In this document: one piece after another, positions 1 through 4,821 of the stretch
Position numbering within the stretch: position 1 is the first letter of the stretch
Layout: each line of letters starts with the position of its first letter
Source: Pseudomonadota bacterium
Lineage (GTDB): Bacteria > Pseudomonadota > Gammaproteobacteria > Halothiobacillales > Halothiobacillaceae
Direction of reading: 5' to 3'
DNA: 7,506 bases
Assembly: GCA_021795795.1 (NCBI GenBank)
Contig: JAJYPA010000411.1
Location: 1 to 7,506, forward strand
Notes under the pieces: generated by a model
Database searches by the model: none
What the model saw: only the letters and a program-made list of their open reading frames with translations
What the model was told of the DNA's origin: nothing
Made by a program: the position numbers and the translations under genes

Positions 1-397
1 CGGAGGATGCACTTTTGCGCGGACTTTGCCGGGAAACTTCGGGCGTTCGGGTTACTAGTTCTTTGGCGGTTTTGGGTAGATCATGATCCGGCGGTAGTGT
101 ACCGAGTACCCGAGCGACCTGTTCGATGGACTGTTTAAAATTCCAGCCATGGACATGGTGCAGCAGGGAAAAGCCGTCACCGGAAATGGGATCCCCACCA
201 CCCTGTGAACAGAAAAAGGTGCCTCGGCCTTTCTGGTTGTCGAAGCGGAAACGGTCCTCTCCTCCACAACCGGGACAGGGTCCATGCCGATCCACCAGCG
301 CCTGGGCAGGAATGCCCAACTGAACCAGAATCTCCGGCCAGCGATCTGTGGCCGCCCATTTTGTTTCACGCATCCACTGCGTACCCCGTTCTGTCAT
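1..397 (-). CDS. Plasmid/phage-type DNA primase, zinc-ribbon N-terminus (partial, runs off left edge)
   Basis: This frame is open from an ATG at 397 to the window edge, giving about 132 residues. Residues 38-62 carry a primase zinc-ribbon signature: HGPCPGCGGEDRFRF with Cys41 and Cys44, followed by KGRGTFFC with Cys63. Then comes GDGFSLLHHVHGW, which resembles the segment after the ribbon in P4-alpha-like and TOPRIM plasmid primases. Such proteins use the ribbon to recognise template and make RNA primers for plasmid replication or for the transferred strand. The catalytic TOPRIM or helicase part would lie outside the window. The start is supported by an AGGAGAAGGGG stretch just upstream. It is the last gene of the block that begins with icmT, 27 bases after the preceding stop. 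One oddity is that the usual fourth zinc cysteine, expected two or three residues after Cys63, is missing (CSQGGGD). His38 could replace it, but that is inference. Family assignment is good; the exact subfamily is open. Confidence 0.8.
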   Translation of the reverse strand, partial: MTERGTQWMRETKWAATDRWPEILVQLGIPAQALVDRHGPCPGCGGEDRFRFDNQKGRGTFFCSQGGGDPISGDGFSLLHHVHGWNFKQSIEQVARVLGTLPPDHDLPKTAKELVTRTPEVSRQSPRKSASS

Positions 398-424
398 AGT
401 TGGCCCCTTCTCCTGCCTGAGACT

Positions 425-841
425 TCAGCCCTTCCTGTTGATGTCGCGTAATCCGTAGACAAGTTTGAGCAGGTCGGCCGTATCCTTCGCGATGTCATCT
501 TGTCTCTGACTGATCATGGCGAGTTCCTTACGCATTTCCTGGATCTGTTCCGACAGTGTGTCGAATGGATTATTGAGGTTTTTGTTGATCAGATGATCAA
601 TGCGATCCGATAGCTGATCGACAGCCTTCCCTTGGCGACGATCCAGAGCAGCAACTGCGTTCAACAATCCCTGATTCAGGGCCTGCGTGGTCTCCAGAAT
701 GATCCGCATGTAGGGAGCCTGTCCGCTCCAGAAATCACGGTGTTGGCGGAACTCATCCTCCAGTTTCTGGAGACGGCCAAGGGAAATCCCGATGGAGGAA
801 GTGGAGGCGTTTTCAGAGTCATGGGGTGACGGTGTATTCAT
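425..841 (-). CDS. Hypothetical coiled-coil protein (138 aa)
   Basis: I do not recognise the family. The 138-residue protein is soluble, with no signal peptide or membrane segment. It has a Ser/Thr-rich, probably disordered start (residues 1-18) followed by long charged, heptad-like helical stretches. These run about residues 22-37 (LGRLQKLEDEFRQHRD) and 70-130 (DQLSDRIDHL, SEQIQEMRKELAMISQRQ, KDTADLLKLVYGL). The composition suggests an oligomeric coiled coil or an adaptor that binds another coiled coil. The ATG at 841 has AGGAAA about 10 bases upstream, lying inside the end of the upstream gene. The gap to that gene is only 6 bases, so the two are probably translationally coupled. The upstream neighbour is also a coiled-coil protein but with a membrane anchor, so the pair may act together. 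That partnership is inference from position only. Confidence 0.7.
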   Translation of the reverse strand: MNTPSPHDSENASTSSIGISLGRLQKLEDEFRQHRDFWSGQAPYMRIILETTQALNQGLLNAVAALDRRQGKAVDQLSDRIDHLINKNLNNPFDTLSEQIQEMRKELAMISQRQDDIAKDTADLLKLVYGLRDINRKG

Positions 842-847
842 GGTGGA

Positions 848-1372
848 TTATTTCCTGTTTTGTGCGATATACAGCAGCAAAAAAATCAGAATGGCAGCGG
901 CTCCACCGCCCAGTGCGCCCCCCCAAAGTGCCCGGAAAGTGACGCCCGCGACTTCACGGGTATTGTCTTTCACCGTCCGGATCAGCGCCTGCAGCTCATT
1001 TTGTAGCCGGTTGACATGCATCTGATATTCGCGGATCGGTGTGGTACCTTTGCGGATGTCTTCCCCCATCTGGGCAATGCGGGATTGCACTTCAGTGGTC
1101 TGGGTATCCGCTGTTGTCCTGATGGCTTCCCATTTTTCCAGAATCGTGCCCTGCAGGTTCTGCAGCGCCTGCATCTGTCCGGAAAGGACATTGGCCTGTT
1201 GCGCAATCTGCGACAGTACCTGCTCTCGCAGGGTCATATCCAGAAGGGCACGCTCTTCACGTTCGCGCTGCAGAATGAACAGCACATGATCCCGGAAAGC
1301 CCGCTCAATGGGGTCTTCTGGATCCGTGGCCAGTGACGAAGGTTGCTGATCCTCCGTTTCAGGGATGGTCAT
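848..1372 (-). CDS. Tail-anchored coiled-coil membrane protein (174 aa), downstream partner of ParM-like ATPase
   Basis: I do not recognise the family. With the start at 1372 the protein has 174 residues. It has an acidic N-terminus (1-22), a long helical/coiled-coil body (about 23-140) rich in Gln, Arg and Glu, and one C-terminal hydrophobic segment (about 149-170, GGALGGGAAAILIFLLLYIA) ending in QNRK. This predicts a tail-anchored inner-membrane protein with its body in the cytoplasm. An in-frame ATG exists eight codons earlier. I prefer 1372 because it forms an ATGA overlap with the upstream stop and has TTGGAG at good spacing (TCGGT) before it. The upstream gene is a ParM-type actin-like ATPase, whose usual downstream partner is the DNA-binding adaptor ParR. 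No ribbon-helix-helix pattern is evident here. A role tethering filaments or transfer DNA to the membrane is possible but inferred. Confidence 0.75.
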   Translation of the reverse strand: MTIPETEDQQPSSLATDPEDPIERAFRDHVLFILQREREERALLDMTLREQVLSQIAQQANVLSGQMQALQNLQGTILEKWEAIRTTADTQTTEVQSRIAQMGEDIRKGTTPIREYQMHVNRLQNELQALIRTVKDNTREVAGVTFRALWGGALGGGAAAILIFLLLYIAQNRK

Positions 1373-2346
1373 ACCGACTCCAAGGTCTCTAGCCAAGCCA
1401 TGGCATTGGCATAGACCGCCTGTGGATGCAGATGGGCATGAGGCCAGTCGAATTGTCCCTCTAGCAGAAGGGCCCCGCCGCCGATCAGAATGACATGATC
1501 GCAGTCTTCCAGGGTTCGGGCATGTCGTTCTACGCCGCGCTGGATACGCCCCGCGATTTCCCTTAAGGCTTCCTGTCGGGCGCTCTGTTGCTCTGCCTCG
1601 GGAATCTCTGATCCGTTAATGCGAATCCGCTTGTTCTGGATCAGGGCACCTTGGAGAATTTTACGGTTGGGCAGGCGCTTGCCGCGCCGTCCCTCAATGG
1701 TTGTCTGGAACCGATCTACGGCAGCCGCGACGCCCAGGTCCGGCAAGGTGCCACAGCGACTGAAATCCACCTTGCCATTCTGTACGACCGTAATATCTGT
1801 AGTCCGTGAGCCGATATCCACCACAGCGATGGGCAGATCGGGATCTTCGCTGGGCGATTGCATGGCGACGACCAGAGACTGGGGCAGGACATGCACTCTG
1901 GCCGGTACGGGCAGGTCGCTATCTCCCGCCATGGTGCGCAGCTGCACGGGAATCCGGTGGGTCTCGCGTTTGGCAACAATGAGGTTCTGATTGGGTGTGC
2001 CGTTATCCCAGTAAAAATCACGCAGGGGTAGCCCGACGACCAGCTCAAACCCTTCTGGAGCCCCTACCTGGCGCAAGGCGTGTGCCACCAGCACCCGGTT
2101 GAGGCTGGATAGGGCAAAGCCAGCGAAGCGGGTGTCTTCTGTCTGCAGCGTATCGACGACTGTATAGGCTTCCCCTTTGGTCACATAGACGGTGCTGTCT
2201 GCCGGTGCGGAACCGCCAATCTCGATCTGCTGGTAATCGCCGCTCTGAGCACGGGATGGAGTACTGAAGCTTTGCAGGGTGCCTCCAGCACGGTGGATAA
2301 TCTTGATTTCTCCGTAGCCGTCATCACAGGCGTAGGTCGGTTTCAT
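1369..2346 (-). CDS. parM: ParM/StbA-family actin-like ATPase (plasmid segregation)
   Basis: This 325-residue protein has the actin-fold signature in order. Phosphate-1 loop: CDDGYGEIKI at residues 7-16. Phosphate-2 loop: AVVDIGSRTTDITVV at 174-188, with Asp177 and the GSRTTD loop. Adenosine motif: VILIGGGALLL at 285-295. A VVGLPLRDF stretch (103-111) also fits the ParM/StbA group, and the length is close to the usual 320-330. Family members polymerise with ATP into filaments that push plasmid copies apart. The ATG at 2346 is preceded by GAGG about seven bases upstream. The gene lies 9 bases after an upstream stop and overlaps the next start by ATGA, so it is embedded in an operon that begins with the type IVB gene icmT. 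No ParR-like gene or iteron array (parC-like centromere) is visible directly beside it, which is unusual for this family. Confidence 0.88.
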   Translation of the reverse strand: MKPTYACDDGYGEIKIIHRAGGTLQSFSTPSRAQSGDYQQIEIGGSAPADSTVYVTKGEAYTVVDTLQTEDTRFAGFALSSLNRVLVAHALRQVGAPEGFELVVGLPLRDFYWDNGTPNQNLIVAKRETHRIPVQLRTMAGDSDLPVPARVHVLPQSLVVAMQSPSEDPDLPIAVVDIGSRTTDITVVQNGKVDFSRCGTLPDLGVAAAVDRFQTTIEGRRGKRLPNRKILQGALIQNKRIRINGSEIPEAEQQSARQEALREIAGRIQRGVERHARTLEDCDHVILIGGGALLLEGQFDWPHAHLHPQAVYANAMAWLETLESV

Positions 2347-2355
2347 GGGATATCC

Positions 2356-3051
2356 TCATTCAAGGTGGATTTTGGGGGACGCAGGAGGGTTGGTTTCCTG
2401 CGGCATCTGGGGATCGTCGGCGGCAATGCGGGCGGCTATGCGTTCCCGTGCCTCGGTAATTTGCTGTTCGGTAGGCGGTTCCCGATCAAGGCCGGCGCCG
2501 AAAGTATCCAGCATGTTTTTATTCAGACTGCGCCGCTGCGCAGCAGGGGAGCCCTCGGATGGCATCGGTTCTGTGGGCCGGGTTGACGGGTTGGAAGTAT
2601 CTGTCTGCAGCAGTGGGGAGATAGTCTGTGCCTTCCGCCGGACGGGGTTCTCTTCCCGATCCATGCCAGCACCAATCGTGTCCAGCAGGGCTTCCGCATT
2701 CTGCCTGGATGGGGATACCGTCTGCGTGAAGTGATCTTCCGTCTGGAACGGATCCTGAGCAGGCAAGGCGCGGACCGCTCTGGCAGAGTGGAATTTCAGG
2801 CGAAAAGGCCACTGTACTTGTGGGGTTGCTTCCTGTATTTCCTCCAGACCATAGGAAAGCTGGCAGACAGCGTTGACCGGATCGAAAAGGGTTACCCCGC
2901 TCTTATGGACAATCATGAGTACGGGATGTGCCGCTCGGCTTAGGTGATCGATGGCGTAACGGGTTGTGCTGGAATAGTCTTCCACCGATTCCAGCAGAAT
3001 CTGGGAAAACGGAGAGACCTCTCCCGTCCGGAAACTCAGGCGGTCCTTCAT
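2356..3051 (-). CDS. Hypothetical protein with internal LDTxGAGxDRE repeat, downstream of icmT (231 aa)
   Basis: I do not recognise the family. The likely start is the ATG at 3051, which overlaps the icmT stop as ATGA. A longer frame to 3105 would run deep into icmT. The protein has 231 residues. The first ~100 look folded (MKDRLSFRTGEVSPFSQILL, VLMIVHKSGVTLFDPVNAVCQLSYG). The rest is a Pro/Ser/Gln-rich, probably disordered tail. The tail carries two copies of a short motif: LLDTIGAGMDRE at residues 122-133 and MLDTFGAGLDRE at 180-191. There is no signal peptide or membrane segment. Its position after icmT is that of traL in IncI plasmids or icmS in Legionella, but I see no sequence basis for either name. 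A cytoplasmic factor of the transfer system is a reasonable guess, with the repeats as docking peptides. Confidence 0.75.
   Translation of the reverse strand: MKDRLSFRTGEVSPFSQILLESVEDYSSTTRYAIDHLSRAAHPVLMIVHKSGVTLFDPVNAVCQLSYGLEEIQEATPQVQWPFRLKFHSARAVRALPAQDPFQTEDHFTQTVSPSRQNAEALLDTIGAGMDREENPVRRKAQTISPLLQTDTSNPSTRPTEPMPSEGSPAAQRRSLNKNMLDTFGAGLDREPPTEQQITEARERIAARIAADDPQMPQETNPPASPKIHLE
2479..2688 (-). repeat. Pair of 36-nt coding repeats (LDTxGAGxDRE motif)
   Basis: The two copies are at 2479-2514 and 2653-2688, within the 231-residue gene. They encode MLDTFGAGLDRE and LLDTIGAGMDRE. Nine of twelve residues are identical and the rest are conservative. The codons differ at many third positions, so the similarity is held at protein level, which suggests a selected motif and not a recent DNA duplication. 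Confidence 0.8.
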
Positions 3052-3311
3052 ACAGGACCACGCAGGCGGGTATTGCCGAAGACAAAACGCACCAGTCTTC
3101 GCCAAGCCACAGCAGGGGTGTAACCCTTGCGTTGCAGCCAGGCAAACAGGCCGATACTGACCACGGCCAGTATCAGTGTCAGCACGCTGAAATGGAAAAA
3201 CAGGATTAGCAAGGGCCAGAAGGCGGAACCATCCAGTTTCCAGAGTTTGGGATCCTGACTGGAGAAACGCCAGGCATTCTCTATATCAAGATCCTCGTCA
3301 GACAAGAACAT
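3048..3311 (-). CDS. icmT: IcmT/TraK-family type IVB secretion protein
   Basis: This 87-residue protein matches the IcmT/TraK family in length and layout. It has a short N-terminus with a WRFSSQDPKLWKLDG stretch (14-28), then a hydrophobic segment at about 31-59 (AFWPLLILFFHFSVLTLILA onward). A basic C-terminal tail follows (RKGYTPAVAWRRLVRFVFGN, then RLRGP). IcmT is a small inner-membrane component needed for IncI conjugation (traK) and for Dot/Icm effector export. In IncI plasmids the order is traH-traI-traJ-traK (dotD-dotC-dotB-icmT). Here dotB and icmT are in that order and on the same strand, but a ~1.2-kb accessory block separates them. The ATG at 3311 has AAAGGGG seven bases upstream. 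That Shine-Dalgarno forms the 3' arm of a strong hairpin, so initiation may be regulated. The gene is the first of its block and overlaps the next start by ATGA. Confidence 0.82.
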   Translation of the reverse strand: MFLSDEDLDIENAWRFSSQDPKLWKLDGSAFWPLLILFFHFSVLTLILAVVSIGLFAWLQRKGYTPAVAWRRLVRFVFGNTRLRGPV

Positions 3312-3345
3312 AAAAAAACCCCTTTGTGGAAGTCACAAAGGGGTT
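3312..3345 (-). terminator. Intrinsic-terminator-like hairpin abutting the icmT start and containing its Shine-Dalgarno
   Basis: On the minus strand a perfect 12-bp stem (AACCCCTTTGTG / CACAAAGGGGTT) closes a 5-base loop. Seven T residues follow, running straight into the icmT ATG. The 3' arm contains AAAGGGG, the only plausible ribosome binding site for icmT. Transcripts arriving from the AbrB-type gene should stop here or have the site hidden. Confidence 0.8.
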
Positions 3346-3371
3346 ATAGGGATTTGTCGGACTGTTGGTAC
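3343..3371 (-). promoter_or_regulatory. Candidate icmT promoter or operator overlapping the hairpin
   Basis: On the minus strand GTACCA is followed, 17 bases later, by TATAAC(CCC). TATAAC is a fair -10 hexamer. The upstream half is not a sigma-70 -35, so either the -35 is weak, another factor is used, or the shared half is an operator. The same bipartite pattern lies before dotD (7226-7254). Initiation about seven bases after TATAAC would begin near 3336, removing most of the 5' arm of the hairpin. Promoter activity is inferred. Confidence 0.35.
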
Positions 3372-3407
3372 GCGGGGGTTAAAATGGAAATCGTGACGCA
3401 TAATCCT

Positions 3408-3463
3408 AAAGCGGAAACGCGCTATCCTTCCCCCGCCCTGAACGGCGAGGTTTGACGCGCTTT
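3408..3463. repeat. Palindromic element resembling an IS200/IS605-type end (possible relic)
   Basis: A GC-rich imperfect hairpin (CCCCGCC at 3431-3437, GGCGAGG at 3444-3450, one mismatch that is G-U on the minus transcript) is flanked by two ACGCGCT direct repeats (3417-3423, 3455-3461). An outer inverted pair, AAAGCG (3408-3413) / CGCTTT (3458-3463), encloses it. The wording around it (minus strand CCGTTCAGGGCGGGG, GGAAGGATAGCG) resembles the hairpin ends I associate with IS200/IS605 tnpB elements. No tnpA or tnpB frame is present, so this would be a remnant. There is no U tract, so it is not a good terminator. Confidence 0.4.
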
Positions 3464-3467
3464 TCGA

Positions 3468-3707
3468 TCAATCATCACCACGCAGCAACTTCATCAAGTC
3501 ATCGGTGCGCCATGGGATATCCGCCTTACGACATGCGGCCGCAAAGGGGTTTACCGCGGGATTATCAGGCTGTTCCGCCCGGTGTATCACCACCTCGCCA
3601 TTTCGATTTACGGCAAACTCGACTGCACAACCCGGCGACAAGCGGAGGGTATCCCGGATGTGTTTCGGGATGGTGACCTGTCCCTTTTGCGTGAGCGTTG
3701 AATGCAT
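3468..3707 (-). CDS. AbrB/MazE (SpoVT-AbrB) family antitoxin-like transcription factor
   Basis: This 79-residue protein is an almost canonical swapped-hairpin AbrB domain: STLTQKGQVTIPKHIRDTLR at residues 3-22, then LSPGCAVEFAVNRNGEVVI at 23-41. The C-terminus WRTDDLMKLLRGDD (66-79) resembles the toxin-wrapping tail of VapB-type antitoxins that pair with PIN-domain RNases. Such proteins dimerise and bind their own promoter. The expected toxin gene is not next to it: downstream there is only a ~155-base non-coding stretch before icmT. It may therefore be an orphan antitoxin or a regulator adopted by the transfer system. The ATG at 3707 has GGAG seven bases upstream. It follows the glycine-zipper lipoprotein gene by 24 bases, so the two are probably co-transcribed. 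Family call is strong; VapB versus regulator is open. Confidence 0.88.
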   Translation of the reverse strand: MHSTLTQKGQVTIPKHIRDTLRLSPGCAVEFAVNRNGEVVIHRAEQPDNPAVNPFAAACRKADIPWRTDDLMKLLRGDD

Positions 3708-3731
3708 CGCGTATCTCCGAAAGTATTACGT

Positions 3732-4109
3732 TTAGTTGCCAGGCGTGCAGGTATATCCTGCCGGGCACGGTGGGGGAGGTGGCGCTGGCTGGTTAGGGGT
3801 GCAGACATAGCCCGGGGGACATTGGGGGTTATTGGCTGGCGGTGCGTAATAACCGGGCTGAACATCATTCTGGGTAGCTTGGCCAGTGTGGGCCACCCCG
3901 TAACCCGCAAGGCCACCCAAGCCGGCACCAATCGCCGCTCCGGCCAGTGGGGCGCCTGTCTGATTGCCGATCACCGCCCCGGCCAGCGCACCAAGGGCCG
4001 CACCACCGGTGGCATCCGCCGTAGTTCCATTACTGGCATAGGGATTATTGGCACAACCCGCCAGCGGCAAGGCCAAGGCACCGATCATCAACAGATAACG
4101 GGCGTTCAT
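3732..4109 (-). CDS. Glycine-zipper outer-membrane lipoprotein with C-terminal CPxGYxCTP repeats
   Basis: This 125-residue protein starts with a lipoprotein signal peptide whose lipobox is LAGC (Cys19). Residues 35-71 form a glycine zipper (GGAALGALAGAVIGNQTGAP, then GAAIGAGLGGLAGYG), as in the 17-kDa-antigen/SlyB-like envelope lipoproteins. Such a segment can pair helices in the membrane. The C-terminal third is Pro-rich and holds two copies of a Cys motif, CPPGYVCTPN (97-106) and CPAGYTCTPG (115-124), joined by a run of prolines. The paired Cys could form disulfides in the periplasm or at the surface. The ATG overlaps the upstream stop as ATGA (4106-4109), with GGAG eight bases before. It sits in an accessory block with another lipoprotein, which suggests a surface or mating-pair role. 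I cannot name a specific function. Confidence 0.82.
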   Translation of the reverse strand: MNARYLLMIGALALPLAGCANNPYASNGTTADATGGAALGALAGAVIGNQTGAPLAGAAIGAGLGGLAGYGVAHTGQATQNDVQPGYYAPPANNPQCPPGYVCTPNQPAPPPPPCPAGYTCTPGN

Positions 4110-4282
4110 GATATCTGCTCCGAAGATGCATTTTCTCCTCCGGCATCAGTATTTCCCATGCTCGGATCCCAGGCATCCGGACCCATGTCCCGGATTTCAT
4201 CCATAGGACGTTCCGTCCAGCCCTGCTGTTCCGGTGACTGAGTACTTGAAACAGTTTCTACAGTCGATCTGTCTATGCTCAT
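4106..4282 (-). CDS. Small acidic hypothetical protein (58 aa)
   Basis: I do not recognise this protein. The chosen start at 4282 has an excellent AGGAG seven bases upstream. A longer in-frame start at 4357 would run into the preceding gene and lacks such a site. The product is 58 residues, acidic, with no Cys, signal peptide or membrane segment. Its N-terminus is Ser/Thr-rich and the middle segment is GWTERPMDEIRDMGPDAWDP (26-45). It is probably largely disordered. Its stop overlaps the start of the glycine-zipper lipoprotein as ATGA, so the two are coupled. The 68 bases upstream separate it from the EexN-like gene and hold only a weak 5-bp inverted repeat. The strong ribosome site and the coupled stop are the reasons to call it real. 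Confidence 0.6.
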   Translation of the reverse strand: MSIDRSTVETVSSTQSPEQQGWTERPMDEIRDMGPDAWDPSMGNTDAGGENASSEQIS

Positions 4283-4350
4283 GATAGGTCTCCTGATCTG
4301 GCGCAATATCTGCGCACGCAATGAAATTATCCTACAACCCGCAGGCAAAA

Positions 4351-4680
4351 TTACCAACCGGTGCCGCTATCTTTGCGAGGGATGCTGCCCATCGTATCGC
4401 CGTTGGCGAGATCCCATTGGTATTTTCTGGCGTCTTTTAGCCAGCCCACGTTGGCACGGACACAGGTCTTCTGCACCCATTTCAATTCCTGTCGATCGGG
4501 GGACAGATTGTTGCACCAGTGGTTTTCCAATTCGGCTCTTTTGACGTGGTGGGCATACCAGCTGATGCTGTGACCACCGTAGGGGCCGAGATGATGTTGG
4601 TGTGTGGCGCAGCCGGAAAGGGCAAGGCCGCTGACCAGGGCTAGGCAGCCTGCAAGGCGGTAGAAGGTGCGGTGTTTCAT
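4351..4680 (-). CDS. EexN-like entry-exclusion lipoprotein
   Basis: This 109-residue protein has a basic N-terminus, a hydrophobic signal and a lipobox LSGC (Cys24). The mature part contains SISWYAHHVKRAELENHWC (residues 38-56) and a second Cys at 73 in KTCVRANVGW. That pattern is W/Y near the start, a charged helix, Cys, about 17 residues, then Cys followed by an alanine. It resembles the EexN/TrbK group of small plasmid lipoproteins, which block redundant conjugation into cells already holding the element. The ATG at 4680 has AAAGGAG seven bases upstream. It follows dotB after a 141-base gap and is the first gene of the accessory block. The gap shows no convincing promoter or terminator, so it may be transcribed from the dotDCB promoter. 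An ordinary lipoprotein of unknown role is the alternative. Confidence 0.6.
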   Translation of the reverse strand: MKHRTFYRLAGCLALVSGLALSGCATHQHHLGPYGGHSISWYAHHVKRAELENHWCNNLSPDRQELKWVQKTCVRANVGWLKDARKYQWDLANGDTMGSIPRKDSGTGW

Positions 4681-4821
4681 GGCATGACTCCTTTCTGGCG
4701 GTAAATCAATGGTTATTCCGATGTGCGATCCAGCGCGCTTTAATCACGAAACTTAATTTTTGCCCATAGTGCGCAAGCAGTCGGGTCAGCATGGGTGGCC
4801 CCTTTATGTGGTTGGAAACCA

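Noticed and set aside
55..369. 104-residue minus-strand frame over the primase start
   Set aside because: It is out of frame with the zinc-ribbon reading, which has the clear CPGCGG...FFC motif and a good ribosome site.
1619..2734. Plus-strand frames opposite the ParM-like gene and its upstream neighbour
   Set aside because: Composition mirrors the minus-strand codons. No ribosome sites or domains are visible.
4301..4315. GCGCA / TGCGC inverted repeat upstream of the 58-residue gene
   Set aside because: Five base pairs, no supporting context. Likely chance.
4809..4821. Inverted repeat TGGTT-GGA-AACCA at the end of dotB as a terminator
   Set aside because: Only 5 bp with a 3-base loop and no U tract on the minus strand.
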